From contig NZ_KQ758603.1 of NCBI RefSeq assembly GCF_001457025.1, positions 210,643 to 274,642 on the forward strand: 64,000 nucleotides of DNA. Direction: 5' to 3'. Origin of the DNA: Pseudarthrobacter enclensis. Its GTDB lineage: Bacteria > Actinomycetota > Actinomycetes > Actinomycetales > Micrococcaceae. This document shows, piece by piece, positions 15,995-27,003 of this stretch (position 1 is the stretch's first letter; every line of letters begins with the position of its first letter). The translations under genes were made by a program, and so were the position numbers. A model generated the notes under the pieces. The model was not told the origin of the DNA. It saw only the letters and a program-made list of their open reading frames with translations, and searched no databases.

Positions 15995-17413
15995 GTGGCT
16001 ACTTCTGAAAAACTGCACACGGTCCTCTCAGACCAGGCAGGAACAGCTACCTCTCGCGCCGAGCGAGCCACTGAACAAGCCGGCGCAGCAACCGATGCTG
16101 CGGCCGGTTTTGCCGTCTCCGGAAGGGAATCCCTGATCCACACCTTCGTGATCGACACCTCGGTCCTCCTGTCGGACCCCCGGGCGCTGCTGCGCTTCGC
16201 CGAGCACGAAGTCATTGTCCCCGTGGTGGTCATCACCGAACTCGAAGCCAAACGGCACGACCCCGAACTCGGCTACTTCGCCCGGAAGGCCCTGCGGCTG
16301 CTCGACGACCTCCGGGTCAAACACGGCGGACTGAACCAGCCCATCCCCATCGGTGACGACGGCGGCACGCTCATGGTGGAGCTCAACCACATTTCCGCCG
16401 AGGTGCTTCCACTCGGGTTCCGCAGCGGCGACAACGACAGCCGTATCCTCGCTGTCGCCAAGAACCTGGCCAACGAAGGCAAAGACGTCACCGTGGTCTC
16501 CAAGGACCTGCCGATGCGCGTCAAGGCGTCCGCCATGGGCCTCACCGCCGATGAATACCGCAATGAACTGGTCAAGGATTCCGGCTGGACCGGGGTGGCC
16601 GAGGTGGAAGCCAACGAGGAGGAGATCTCCACCCTGTACGGCCACGAACCGGTCTTCATCCCCGCTGCCGCCGAACTGCCGGTCAATACCGGGCTGGTGC
16701 TGCTGTCCAACCGCGGCTCTGCCCTGGGCCGGGTGGGGGCGGACAAGCAGGTGCGGTTGGTCAAGGGCGACCGGGACGTCTTCGGGCTTCACGGACGCTC
16801 CGCCGAACAGCGGCTGGCCATCGACATGCTGATGGACCCGTCGGTGGGCATCGTGTCCATCGGCGGCCGCGCCGGAACAGGCAAATCAGCGCTCGCTCTC
16901 TGCGCCGGCCTGGAAGCCGTGCTGGAACGCCGGGAACACCGCAAGGTCATCGTGTTCCGTCCGCTGTACGCCGTGGGCGGCCAGGAACTCGGTTACCTTC
17001 CGGGCTCGGAGTCCGAGAAGATGAACCCTTGGGCGCAGGCGGTTTTCGACACCCTCGGGGCCCTGGTCAGCCAGGAAGTGGTGGAGGAAGTCATGGACCG
17101 GGGCATGCTCGAGGTCATGCCGCTCACGCACATCCGCGGCCGCTCCCTGCACGATGCCTTCGTGATCGTGGATGAAGCGCAGTCCCTTGAAAAGAACGTC
17201 CTGCTGACCGTGATGAGCCGCATCGGCCAGAACTCCAAGATCGTCCTCACCCATGACGTCGCCCAGCGGGACAACCTGCGCGTGGGGCGGCACGACGGAA
17301 TCGCCGCCGTCGTCGAAACCCTGAAAGGACACCCGCTCTTCGGCCACGTCACCCTGACCCGCTCGGAACGCTCGCCGATCGCAGCGCTCGTCACGGAGCT
17401 GCTGGAGGGCTAA
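15995..17413 (+). CDS. PhoH-like ATPase with N-terminal PIN domain
   Basis: Two-domain protein of 472 residues like mycobacterial PhoH2, in which a PIN ribonuclease is joined to a PhoH helicase/ATPase. After a variable start, the PIN domain spans about 48-180 ([35 protein letters not shown], the acidic nuclease residues). The ATPase has Walker [11 protein letters not shown] near 290 and Walker [12 protein letters not shown] near 395. Expected activity is ATP-driven RNA unwinding and cleavage. GTG 15995 follows CTGGAG at 5 nt; the frame is open further upstream without a signal. Confidence 0.9.
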   Translation: MATSEKLHTVLSDQAGTATSRAERATEQAGAATDAAAGFAVSGRESLIHTFVIDTSVLLSDPRALLRFAEHEVIVPVVVITELEAKRHDPELGYFARKALRLLDDLRVKHGGLNQPIPIGDDGGTLMVELNHISAEVLPLGFRSGDNDSRILAVAKNLANEGKDVTVVSKDLPMRVKASAMGLTADEYRNELVKDSGWTGVAEVEANEEEISTLYGHEPVFIPAAAELPVNTGLVLLSNRGSALGRVGADKQVRLVKGDRDVFGLHGRSAEQRLAIDMLMDPSVGIVSIGGRAGTGKSALALCAGLEAVLERREHRKVIVFRPLYAVGGQELGYLPGSESEKMNPWAQAVFDTLGALVSQEVVEEVMDRGMLEVMPLTHIRGRSLHDAFVIVDEAQSLEKNVLLTVMSRIGQNSKIVLTHDVAQRDNLRVGRHDGIAAVVETLKGHPLFGHVTLTRSERSPIAALVTELLEG

Positions 17414-17418
17414 CGGGG

Positions 17419-17497
17419 GTGCGTGGGGCACCCTTCCTCTGCGTGCTGGCTCCTTCGTCGCCTTTGACGCACGCTGCCGGAAGGCTGCCCCACGCAC
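17419..17497. repeat. Large imperfect palindrome (gene-free 17414-17621)
   Basis: Three nested complementary pairs form one long stem: GTGCGTGGGGCA (17419-17430) with TGCCCCACGCAC (17486-17497), CCTTCC (17432-17437) with GGAAGG (17479-17484), and GCGTGC (17441-17446) with GCACGC (17469-17474). It lies just after the phoH stop, between convergent genes. It may be a terminator or a dispersed palindromic element; the remaining 120 bases to 17621 show only weaker pairing (GTAGG / CCTAC). Confidence 0.6.
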
Positions 17498-17621
17498 GAG
17501 TCCGGTCCCAGTGCTTCGTGTAGGAGCGCATCGCCGACCGGAGCGCCGCGTTGGGAAGGGACCTACGCGCTAAGCGACGGCGAAGGGCTAGAGGCGGACG
17601 AACCTGACCACTGGCCCGCAC

Positions 17622-18269
17622 TTACGTGACATGCAGGAACTTGGCCGCGGGCTCGTGGCCTTCTACCTTTAGCTTCCACTCCGGGCGCTTCAAGGTCTCC
17701 GGGGTGAGGCGGACGTGCTGGAGGGTTTCGACCTTGGTGCCCCAGGCTTTGCGGGTGATGCCGTTCAGTTCGTAGCCGAGGGAACGGGAGACTCCGAGGG
17801 AAGCACTGTTCCACACCGCGGCTTCGGATTCGGCCACGTCGGCGCCCAGCCAGTCGAAGGCCCAGAGCACGACGGCGGCACGCATCTCAGCGCCCAGGCC
17901 GCGGCCCTGGACCGACTGCGTCAGCCAGGACCCTGTGGTGACGGTCTTCAGCGCAGCGAAGTTCCTTGCCCCGACGTCCTGGCAACCGACGAACCGGCCC
18001 TCATGCCAGATGCCGAACAGCAGGCTCCACGCCTCCGGGGTGAATTCGGACCGGCACTTCCAATGCCAGCGGGCCATGTTGGCGCCGATCTCATCGCGCG
18101 GCGCCTCGGTCCAGGGCGTGCTGAACGGGCTTTTGCCGGGAGGGTGGATCCCCGCCAGCGCGGCTTCGACGGCCGCCGGAAGGTCCTGGTCCTGGACGGG
18201 ACGGAGCTCGAGCCGCGGAGTGGTGAGGTGGAGGTCGTACAGCGGCCACAGGGAGCTCATCGGGATCAT
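17622..18269 (-). CDS. GNAT family N-acetyltransferase
   Basis: 215-residue acyl-CoA-dependent acetyltransferase resembling the RimJ/RimL-type GNAT group. The N-terminal LTTPRLELRPVQDQDL is the usual opening of this group, and the acetyl-CoA loop reads SVQGRGLGAEMRAAVVLWAF near residues 118-138, followed by the helix ESEAAVWNSASLGVSRSLGYEL typical of motif B. The acceptor is unknown (protein N-terminus or small amine). ATG 18269 lies 6 nt after TAGGCT on the minus strand, so it is probably leaderless. Convergent with phoH. Confidence 0.85.
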   Translation of the reverse strand: MIPMSSLWPLYDLHLTTPRLELRPVQDQDLPAAVEAALAGIHPPGKSPFSTPWTEAPRDEIGANMARWHWKCRSEFTPEAWSLLFGIWHEGRFVGCQDVGARNFAALKTVTTGSWLTQSVQGRGLGAEMRAAVVLWAFDWLGADVAESEAAVWNSASLGVSRSLGYELNGITRKAWGTKVETLQHVRLTPETLKRPEWKLKVEGHEPAAKFLHVT

Positions 18270-18311
18270 CCGCGAAGCCTAGCCGATGTGGCCCCCCCGC
18301 GCGCTGTCACA

Positions 18312-19103
18312 TCAGGCTGGAATGTCCCAGCTGATATGCCGGCGGACATCCGTCAGGTTCGCCGGCTCGGCGACGAACAGGTCATCGAGCATGTACTCGT
18401 CCACGCCCAGGATCCGCAACCAGTGGCCGTACCCTTCCGTTTCCGGCTCCAGGGAGCGGCTGGCCACGCAGACACCGGTTCCGCGGTCGATGCGGACCAG
18501 GGTGCGGCCGGGCAGGCACAGGGGAGCGGCCGGATCGCCGGGGTGATAGGCAGGCGTTGGAACCACCACCGCTTCAAGCGCCGGCCTGCCTTCGTGTTCC
18601 ACCACGCCGGGACCCTCCACCTGGACCGCGTTGCTTCCCGGAAATTCGAGCGGAACCGGGGCGTTGCCTGCAAGTTCCACAGGATCCAGGGCAGCCGAGA
18701 AGCGGCCGTTGCCGAACCCGGGCTCGCCATAGGCGGCCTCCGGCCGGCGTTTCACCAGCCCTGACCCGTCGTAGACGGGTGAGACCAGGTGCGGCGGGAG
18801 TAGCCATGATTTCCGGGTGGAACTCACGTACAGGCCGTCCCGGGAATCGTTGATTCCCGTAGTGCTGTGCAGGACCAGGCCGTCCGGGCTCTCCAGCCTC
18901 AGGGCCTCCGGCCGCCGCAGCCAGCACCTGACCAGGGGCGCTGCAGGCGCCGGTGCTTCCGGAAAAGGTTCGTCCCAGTACTCGAACCTCAAAGACTGCC
19001 ATTTCCACGGCGATGACCGGCACAGATTGCGGAAGGTGGCGGGATCTGCGGGGGATCCTCCGCCGGCGGGGTCCGGCCGGTGCCGGGCGTCCCAGGTCGA
19101 CAT
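18312..19103 (-). CDS. Conserved hypothetical protein
   Basis: I do not recognise a family. About 263 residues, soluble, acidic to neutral, rich in proline and tryptophan at the N-terminus (FRNLCRSSPWKWQSLRFEYW). Segments such as LVRCWLRRPEALRLESPDG and GRTLVRIDRGTGVCVASRSL suggest beta-rich structure reminiscent of lipoprotein-carrier-like folds, but this is weak. The ATG at 19103 is preferred over GTG 19109 because TAAACT lies exactly 6 nt upstream of it. It stands between the GNAT gene and the divergent prepilin peptidase, with no evident functional link. Confidence 0.75.
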   Translation of the reverse strand: MSTWDARHRPDPAGGGSPADPATFRNLCRSSPWKWQSLRFEYWDEPFPEAPAPAAPLVRCWLRRPEALRLESPDGLVLHSTTGINDSRDGLYVSSTRKSWLLPPHLVSPVYDGSGLVKRRPEAAYGEPGFGNGRFSAALDPVELAGNAPVPLEFPGSNAVQVEGPGVVEHEGRPALEAVVVPTPAYHPGDPAAPLCLPGRTLVRIDRGTGVCVASRSLEPETEGYGHWLRILGVDEYMLDDLFVAEPANLTDVRRHISWDIPA

Positions 19104-19162
19104 ATCCACAGTTTACGCGGACACGCTCCGGCAGGCAGGGGAATTCCAGTAGCATCCGGAGG

Positions 19163-19714
19163 GTGATCGGACGACTTGGCGACCTGTGGCAGGGCACCCC
19201 CCTGGCGTTCTGGCTGGTGCTGGCCGCCTGCCTCTACTTTGCGGTAATGGCCGTGCGGCTCACCGTCATAGACGTCCGGCACCACCTGCTGCCCAACCGC
19301 ATCGTTTTCCCGTCCTACGCCGTGGCCGGGGTGCTGTTGCTTGCGGCGGCGTCCGCGGTCCTGCTGACCGGGGCTGACGTCCCCGACGCCGTCGCCGGGC
19401 TTTTCGGGGTCCCCGGCGGCCGCATCCTTGCCGGGGGAGCAGCCCTGTGGCTCTTCTATTTTGTCCTGCGCCTCGCCTATCCGCCCGGCATGGGCTTCGG
19501 CGACGTCAAGCTTGCCGGGGTCCTGGGCATGTACCTCGGCTACCTCGGCTGGGGGCATGTGTTTGCGGGAACCTTCGGTGCCTTCCTGCTGGGCGGCCTC
19601 TGGAGCCTGGGTCTGCTCGCCAGCCGCCGCGGCACGCTGCGCTCAAACATCCCGTTCGGACCATTCATGCTGGCAGGCGCGGCCGTGGCAATGGTGCTGG
19701 TGCCGGCAGGGTAG
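19163..19714 (+). CDS. A24 family prepilin peptidase (catalytic domain only)
   Basis: Membrane aspartyl peptidase that trims leader peptides of type IV pilin or Tad/Flp pilin precursors. About 183 residues with roughly five or six membrane segments. The two catalytic aspartates are in LTVIDVRHHLLPNRIV near residue 35 and GMGFGDVKLAGVLG near 115. The N-terminal methylase domain of full-length PilD is absent, as in many actinobacterial Tad-type peptidases. GTG 19163 has TAGCAT 7 nt upstream; GGAGG touches the start codon directly, too close to act normally. No pilin genes are nearby. Confidence 0.85.
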   Translation: MIGRLGDLWQGTPLAFWLVLAACLYFAVMAVRLTVIDVRHHLLPNRIVFPSYAVAGVLLLAAASAVLLTGADVPDAVAGLFGVPGGRILAGGAALWLFYFVLRLAYPPGMGFGDVKLAGVLGMYLGYLGWGHVFAGTFGAFLLGGLWSLGLLASRRGTLRSNIPFGPFMLAGAAVAMVLVPAG

Positions 19715-19756
19715 GGGTTGCCGCGGGGGCGTTTCGCCGGCGGCTAGGCTGAAGGG

Positions 19757-20227
19757 ATGGCGGCACCCGACTTCATCCTCAAACTCCGTGAAAAGATCGG
19801 CCACGACCCCCTGTGGATCCCTGCAGTGCGCGGCGTGGTGGTCAACGCCGCGGGCCACATCCTCCTGGGCCAGCGCTCAGACAACGGCCGGTGGGCCCTG
19901 ATTTCAGGCCTCCTCGAGCCCGGGGAACACCCCGGCCCCGGACTGGTCCGGGAAATCTTCGAGGAGACCGCGGTGGTGGCGGAAACGGAGCGCATGGTGT
20001 CCGTGGGTGTCTCAGGACCTGTCACCTTTCCCAACGGCGACGTGTGCGACTTCCTGGACATCGTGTTCCGCTGCCGCCACGTTTCCGGAGAACCCCGTGT
20101 CAACGACGACGAATCACTCGCCGTGGGTTGGTTCCCGCCCGACGGGCTGCCCGACATCAGGCCCAAGGACCGGGAAAGCATCCACCAGGCGCTCCAGCCG
20201 GGAGGATCAGTGCACTACGAGCCCTGA
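19757..20227 (+). CDS. NUDIX hydrolase
   Basis: Hydrolyses a nucleoside-diphosphate-linked substrate, which is not identifiable from sequence. 156 residues, one NUDIX domain. The NUDIX box starts at about residue 51 as GLLEPGEHPGPGLVREIFEE and ends TAVV: every consensus position is kept except the last glycine, replaced by alanine. The metal-binding REIFEE core is intact, so activity is expected. The ATG at 19757 lies 6 nt after TAGGCT (19745-19750). Short gap from the prepilin peptidase gene, and a strong terminator follows. Confidence 0.9.
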   Translation: MAAPDFILKLREKIGHDPLWIPAVRGVVVNAAGHILLGQRSDNGRWALISGLLEPGEHPGPGLVREIFEETAVVAETERMVSVGVSGPVTFPNGDVCDFLDIVFRCRHVSGEPRVNDDESLAVGWFPPDGLPDIRPKDRESIHQALQPGGSVHYEP

Positions 20228-20243
20228 CAGGTGGCCGACAGGG

Positions 20244-20280
20244 CAGGGACGCCGCAACCCCCAAGATTGCGGCGTCCCTG
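20244..20280. terminator. Bidirectional terminator between NUDIX and MFS genes
   Basis: Perfect 14-bp stem CAGGGACGCCGCAA with a 9-nt loop between convergent genes. Confidence 0.85.
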
Positions 20281-20331
20281 CGGCCTGTGCGTGCCCGGGC
20301 GGGCATGGACTGCGTTGCCCTGCCGGGTCGG

Positions 20332-22700
<2,369 letters not shown>

Positions 22701-22709
22701 AAAGTAAAG

Positions 22710-22738
22710 TTTTGCACTCAATCATTCATAGTGCAAAA
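22710..22738. promoter_or_regulatory. Predicted TetR operator
   Basis: Inverted repeat TTTTGCACT (22710-22718) and AGTGCAAAA (22730-22738) with an 11-nt AT-rich spacer, placed 10-38 bases upstream of the regulator's start, where it would cover the promoter. A further half-like site GTTGCACTAT lies inside the start of the gene (22684-22693). Confidence 0.75.
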
Positions 22739-22767
22739 TTAGGGCGGATCGCCATTGCGTTAAAGAA

Positions 22768-22813
22768 CGACGGCGGCCGGCGCCTTTCGTGCGAAAGGTG
22801 CCGGCCGCCGTCG
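22768..22813. terminator. Terminator after fumC
   Basis: A 22-bp stem from CGACGGCGGCCGGC inward to CCTTTCG with a 2-nt loop and one G-T pair. On the minus strand it follows the fumC stop and is trailed by a T-rich stretch (TTCTTTAA). Confidence 0.85.
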
Positions 22814-22835
22814 GGCCTTGCGAAAAGGGGAGTGG

Positions 22836-24263
22836 CTAGGCCTTGTGTGCCGGGGCCGTCATGGTGGTGACGTCCAGTGCCTTGTCGAGGTCGGCCTCGG
22901 AAACCTTGCCCTCGCCCTCGCCGACGAAGCCGAGCTTCTCGGTTGCCTGGCGGATGGTCAGGCCCTCCTTGACGGCGGTCTTGGCGATCTTGGCGGCGTT
23001 CTCGTAGCCGATGTACTTGTTCAGCGGCGTCACGATCGAGGGGGACGCCTCGGCCAGGAAGCGGGCGCGCTCCACGTTGGCGGTGATGCCGTCAATCATC
23101 TTGTCCGCCATGACGCGGCTGGTGTTGGCCAGCAGGCGGATGGATTCGAGCAGGTTCGCGGCCATGACCGGGATGCCGACGTTGAGCTCGAAGGCGCCGT
23201 TGGTGCCGGACCAGGCGATGGCGGTGTCATTGCCGATGACCTGGGCGGCCACCATGATGGAGGCTTCGCAGATGACCGGGTTGACCTTGCCGGGCATGAT
23301 CGATGAGCCGGGCTGCAGGTCCGGGATGGCGATTTCGCCGAGGCCGGTGTTGGGGCCCGAACCCATCCAGCGGAGATCGTTGTTGATCTTCATGAAGGAA
23401 ATGGCGATATTGCGCAGCTGGCTGGACGCCTCGATCAGGCCGTCGCGGTTGGCCTGTGCCTCGAAGTGGTCGCGTGCCTCGGTCAGCGGCAGGCCGGTGT
23501 CCGTGGCGAGCAGTTCGATGACGCGCTCCGGGAAACCGGCCGGGGTGTTGATGCCGGTGCCCACCGCGGTGCCGCCCAGCGGAACCTCTGCGACGCGGGG
23601 GAGGGAGGCGTTGATGCGCTCGATGCCGTAGCGGACCTGGGCTGCGTAGCCGCCGAACTCCTGGCCCAGGGTGACCGGAGTGGCGTCCATGAGGTGGGTT
23701 CGGCCGGACTTGACGACGTCCTTGAACTCAACGGCCTTGCGCTCCAGCGACTCGGCCAGGTAGCCCAGGGCGGGGATCAGGTCGTTGATCAGCGCGGAGG
23801 TGGCGGCCACGTGCACGGACGTGGGGAAGACGTCGTTGGAGGACTGCGAGGCGTTGACGTGGTCGTTCGGGTGGACCACCTTGTCGCTGCCGGCGGCCTT
23901 CAGGGCGCGGGTGGCCAGCTCGGCCAGGACCTCGTTGGTGTTCATGTTCGACGAGGTGCCGGAACCGGTCTGGAAGACGTCGATGGGGAAGTCGCCGTCG
24001 TACTTGCCGGCGGCCACTTCATCGGCTGCGTCTGCAATCGCCTTGGCCAGCTCGCCGTCGAGCACGCCCAGTTCTGCGTTGGCCTGGGCTGCGGCCTTCT
24101 TCACCCGGGCCAGCGCCTCGATGTGGGTGCGCTCGAGGGTCTTGCCGGAGATGGGGAAATTCTCCACTGCCCGCTGCGTCTGTGCGCGGTACAGTGCGTT
24201 CACGGGGACGCGGACTTCGCCCATCGTGTCATGTTCAATGCGGAACTCTTCAGTGGAAGTCAT
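22836..24263 (-). CDS. fumC: Fumarate hydratase, class II
   Basis: Reversible hydration of fumarate to malate in the TCA cycle; iron-independent homotetramer. 475 residues, normal size. Signature regions of the fumarase/aspartase superfamily: [18 protein letters not shown] near 100, [18 protein letters not shown] near 135, [17 protein letters not shown] near 190 with the catalytic histidine, and the loop [11 protein letters not shown] near 325 with the catalytic serine. ATG 24263 lies 6 nt after TAAGCT on the minus strand (probable leaderless transcript). Adjacent to carbonic anhydrase, DUF4245 and glpX, an order also met in other actinobacteria. Confidence 0.97.
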   Translation of the reverse strand: MTSTEEFRIEHDTMGEVRVPVNALYRAQTQRAVENFPISGKTLERTHIEALARVKKAAAQANAELGVLDGELAKAIADAADEVAAGKYDGDFPIDVFQTGSGTSSNMNTNEVLAELATRALKAAGSDKVVHPNDHVNASQSSNDVFPTSVHVAATSALINDLIPALGYLAESLERKAVEFKDVVKSGRTHLMDATPVTLGQEFGGYAAQVRYGIERINASLPRVAEVPLGGTAVGTGINTPAGFPERVIELLATDTGLPLTEARDHFEAQANRDGLIEASSQLRNIAISFMKINNDLRWMGSGPNTGLGEIAIPDLQPGSSIMPGKVNPVICEASIMVAAQVIGNDTAIAWSGTNGAFELNVGIPVMAANLLESIRLLANTSRVMADKMIDGITANVERARFLAEASPSIVTPLNKYIGYENAAKIAKTAVKEGLTIRQATEKLGFVGEGEGKVSEADLDKALDVTTMTAPAHKA

Positions 24264-24300
24264 GGGGCTAGCTTATGGCTCCCGGGTACCCCTTCGAAAA

Positions 24301-24354
24301 CCGTGAAGCGGGCGCAGGGCGGCCTGACGCGGCCGTCCCGCACCCGCTTCACGG
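24301..24354. terminator. Terminator after the carbonic anhydrase gene
   Basis: Outer 12-bp stem CCGTGAAGCGGG / CCCGCTTCACGG encloses a second, mostly paired GC-rich stem (GGCC at its tip). It lies between fumC and the carbonic anhydrase stop, both on the minus strand. Confidence 0.8.
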
Positions 24355-24368
24355 CGGTGCGAGGGGGA

Positions 24369-24983
24369 CTACACCTCGCCGATGCCGGAAACCAGGTCCG
24401 CGCGCCCTTCGGCCAGCCGGTAGGACAGGCCGATGACGGCCGTGCGGCCTTCCTCGATTGCGTCCGAAATCACACGGGAGCTGTCCGCCAGGCGCTGGGA
24501 GGTCTGCTTGACGTGCTCCACCACCATGTCGTTGACCTCAGGCTGGTCATTGCGCAGCGAGGTCAGGACCGACGGAGTGATGCGTTCCACGAGGTCGCGG
24601 ATGAAGCCGGAGGGCATCTCGCCTGTTTCCACCGCTGACTTCGTGGCGGTGACGGCGCCGCAGCTGTCATGGCCGAGGATCACGATCAACGGCACCCCCA
24701 GCACGCCGACGCTGTATTCGAGCGAGCCCAGAACGGCGTCGTCAATGACCTGGCCGGCGGTGCGGACCACGAAGACGTCGCCCAGGCCGACGTCGAAGAT
24801 GATTTCGGCGGCGAGGCGCGAGTCGGAGCAGCCGAAGATCACAGCAAACGGGTGCTGCGTCTCCACCAGGGACGACCGGTGGTCGGCGTTTTGGTTCGGG
24901 TGCGAGGATTCGCCGTTGACGAACCGTTCGTTGCCTTCGCGCAGGCGGCGCCAGGCCAGTGCAGGAGTCAGATTAGTAGCCAC
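24369..24983 (-). CDS. Beta-class carbonic anhydrase
   Basis: Zinc enzyme interconverting CO2 and bicarbonate. 204 residues. The zinc ligands and catalytic dyad are clear: FGCSDSRLAAE near residue 50 (Cys plus the Asp-Arg dyad) and LGHDSCGAVTAT near 103-110 (His and Cys). The GTG start at 24983 lies 7 nt after TAATGT; that -10 box overlaps the last codons of the upstream DUF4245 gene. It may supply bicarbonate to carboxylases; nothing in the surroundings fixes a special role. Confidence 0.94.
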   Translation of the reverse strand: MATNLTPALAWRRLREGNERFVNGESSHPNQNADHRSSLVETQHPFAVIFGCSDSRLAAEIIFDVGLGDVFVVRTAGQVIDDAVLGSLEYSVGVLGVPLIVILGHDSCGAVTATKSAVETGEMPSGFIRDLVERITPSVLTSLRNDQPEVNDMVVEHVKQTSQRLADSSRVISDAIEEGRTAVIGLSYRLAEGRADLVSGIGEV

Positions 24984-24993
24984 GCTTACTACA

Positions 24994-25674
24994 TTAAGGT
25001 GCGGCAGTGGCCGATGGAGAAACTGTGACGGCAGGGTTGCTGTCCATCGATGCCACGACGGCGTCGGCGAGGGCGGCGAATTCGTCCAGTTGGGCCGCTC
25101 CGGACAGGACGACGGTGGTGCCGCGGTAGTCCAGCACCATGGATTTCTCGCCCTTGCCGGTGTCCCGCAGTTCCCAGTCCTGGCCGCCGGCGTTGCGGGA
25201 CCCGGTGACGGGGGCGTTTTTGGTCTGCTGCAGCAGCCAGGTGGGATTGGCCTTGCTGGTCTGCACCAGGCCGATGAACGACTCCTTGGGCGTCAGGAAT
25301 CCCACTTCCCAGGTGGGCACCCCGTTTCCGGTGCCGGCTTCCCACCGCGCGTAGTTGGCGCGGAAGGCGTTGCCGGTGTCCGGTGCAACGGGTGTGAATC
25401 CCGCCACATCCGCTGCCCGCTGCGCGATGCCGGCAACATCGATGTCCGGCCGGTAGCCGTCGCTCTTGGGCAACGGGTTCATCAGGATGACCGGCAGGAA
25501 GGCGGCGATGCTGACCACCAGGGCAATCACCATGCCAATCACCGACGCGTTGGCCCGCTTGGCCGCGGCCGCCGGAATGACAGGCTTTATGGGGGTGCCG
25601 GACCCGTCGGAGCCCGGGGTGCCGCCGCCTGCGGATCCGGCGGGGTCGGGGCTGGGGCTGGTCTTTTCCTGCAT
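24994..25674 (-). CDS. DUF4245 single-pass membrane protein
   Basis: Function unknown. About 226 residues: a disordered Pro/Gly/Ser-rich N-terminus, one membrane segment near 45-65 (VIGMVIALVVSIAAFLPVIL), and an extracytoplasmic domain with the DUF4245 features (WEVGFLTPKESFIGLVQTS, TWLLQQT, MVLDYRGTTVVLSG). ATG 25674 is preferred because GGAGGGG precedes it; an earlier in-frame ATG at 25701 has no such site. Genes of this family flank glpX/fumC in actinobacteria (Rv1100 in M. tuberculosis). Divergent from glpX. Confidence 0.85.
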   Translation of the reverse strand: MQEKTSPSPDPAGSAGGGTPGSDGSGTPIKPVIPAAAAKRANASVIGMVIALVVSIAAFLPVILMNPLPKSDGYRPDIDVAGIAQRAADVAGFTPVAPDTGNAFRANYARWEAGTGNGVPTWEVGFLTPKESFIGLVQTSKANPTWLLQQTKNAPVTGSRNAGGQDWELRDTGKGEKSMVLDYRGTTVVLSGAAQLDEFAALADAVVASMDSNPAVTVSPSATAAP

Positions 25675-25873
25675 CTCGTTCACCCCTCCATAGTCGCCCA
25701 TGCCGGCACGGGACTTCCATTCGACGGATCCTGCGCAACGTCCCGCACATTGCGCGCCCGCGTCATCCGCCGTCCAGCGACGTCCGCCGCGACTATGATC
25801 GGAAACAGAGGAATCACCGCCCAGCCGCTCCGGCGGGCGGGTTCAATGATCGCCACTCGAAGAAGAGGTTAAC

Positions 25874-26911
25874 GTGTCACCAGCGTCCATGACCCAGAAG
25901 TACTCCACGATCTCACCGTCCCTTGCCGTGGGCAATGACGAGCCGGACCGCAACCTTGCCCTCGAACTGGTCCGCGTCACCGAGGCGGCCGCCATCGCCG
26001 GCGGCCACTGGGTGGGCTTCGGCGACAAGAACACCGCCGACGGCGCGGCCGTCGACGCCATGCGCTCCTTCCTGCAGACCGTCCACTTCAACGGCGTCGT
26101 GGTCATCGGCGAAGGCGAGAAGGACGAAGCACCCATGCTGTTCAACGGCGAACGCGTGGGCGACGGCACCGGCCCCGAGGTGGACGTCGCCGTCGACCCC
26201 ATCGACGGCACCCGGCTGACCGCGCTGGGCATCAACAATGCCCTGGCCGTCCTGGCCGTGGCCGAGCGCGGGTCCATGTTCGACCCCTCCGCGGTGTTCT
26301 ACATGGAGAAGCTGGTCACCGGCCCGGAAGCTGCGGACATGGTGGACCTGCGCCTGCCCGTCAAGCAGAACCTGCACCTGATCGCCAAAGCCAAGGGCGT
26401 AAAGGTCAACCAGCTCAACGTCATGATCCTTGACCGCGACCGCCACCGCCCGCTGGTCGAGGAAATCCGTGAAGCCGGCGCCCGCACCAAGTTCATCATG
26501 GACGGCGACGTCGCCGGGGCCATCGCCGCCGCCCGTTCCGGCACCGGCGTCGACGCCCTGATGGGCATCGGCGGCACCCCCGAAGGCATTGTGGCCGCAT
26601 GCGCCATCAAGTCCCTCGGCGGCGTGATCCAGGGCCGGCTGTGGCCCACCAGCGACGAAGAGAAGCAGAAGGCGCTCGACGCCGGCCACGACCTCGAGCG
26701 GGTCCTGTCCACCAATGACCTGGTCTCCAGCGACAACTGCTACTTCGCGGCGACCGGCATCACCGACGGCGACCTCCTGCGCGGTGTGCGCTACTCCAAG
26801 GACAAGGTCCTCACCCAGTCCATCGTCATGCGCTCCAAGTCCGGCACCATCCGCTTCGTGGACGGCGAGCACCAGGCCAGCAAGTGGGAAGGCTACGCCC
26901 GCAAGAGCTGA
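25874..26911 (+). CDS. glpX: Fructose-1,6-bisphosphatase, class II
   Basis: Gluconeogenic enzyme hydrolysing fructose-1,6-bisphosphate. 345 residues, normal for GlpX. Metal and phosphate motifs of the inositol-phosphatase superfamily are present: VVIGEGEKDEAPML near residue 78, VDVAVDPIDGTRLT near 107, and GIGGTPEGIVAACAIK near 233. GTG 25874 follows GAGG; ATG 25889 is an alternative. A TATGAT -10-like box at 25794-25799 suggests a leader of about 70 nt. A strong terminator follows. Confidence 0.96.
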   Translation: MSPASMTQKYSTISPSLAVGNDEPDRNLALELVRVTEAAAIAGGHWVGFGDKNTADGAAVDAMRSFLQTVHFNGVVVIGEGEKDEAPMLFNGERVGDGTGPEVDVAVDPIDGTRLTALGINNALAVLAVAERGSMFDPSAVFYMEKLVTGPEAADMVDLRLPVKQNLHLIAKAKGVKVNQLNVMILDRDRHRPLVEEIREAGARTKFIMDGDVAGAIAAARSGTGVDALMGIGGTPEGIVAACAIKSLGGVIQGRLWPTSDEEKQKALDAGHDLERVLSTNDLVSSDNCYFAATGITDGDLLRGVRYSKDKVLTQSIVMRSKSGTIRFVDGEHQASKWEGYARKS

Positions 26912-26923
26912 CCCCCTGCCACC

Positions 26924-26980
26924 CCGGAGCCCCGGAACGCTGACGGCCCCCGCCGTGCGCGTTCCGGGGCTCCGGTCTTT
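26924..26980 (+). terminator. Terminator after glpX
   Basis: Perfect 17-bp stem CCGGAGCCCCGGAACGC with an 18-nt loop, followed by TCTTT, a classical factor-independent terminator. Confidence 0.92.
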
Positions 26981-27003
26981 AAGGCTGGTATAGGGTTTAA
27001 GCC

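Noticed and set aside
23466..24638. A 390-codon plus-strand frame over fumC
   Set aside because: It is antisense to fumC, crosses a terminator and shows Gly/Val/His-rich shadow composition.
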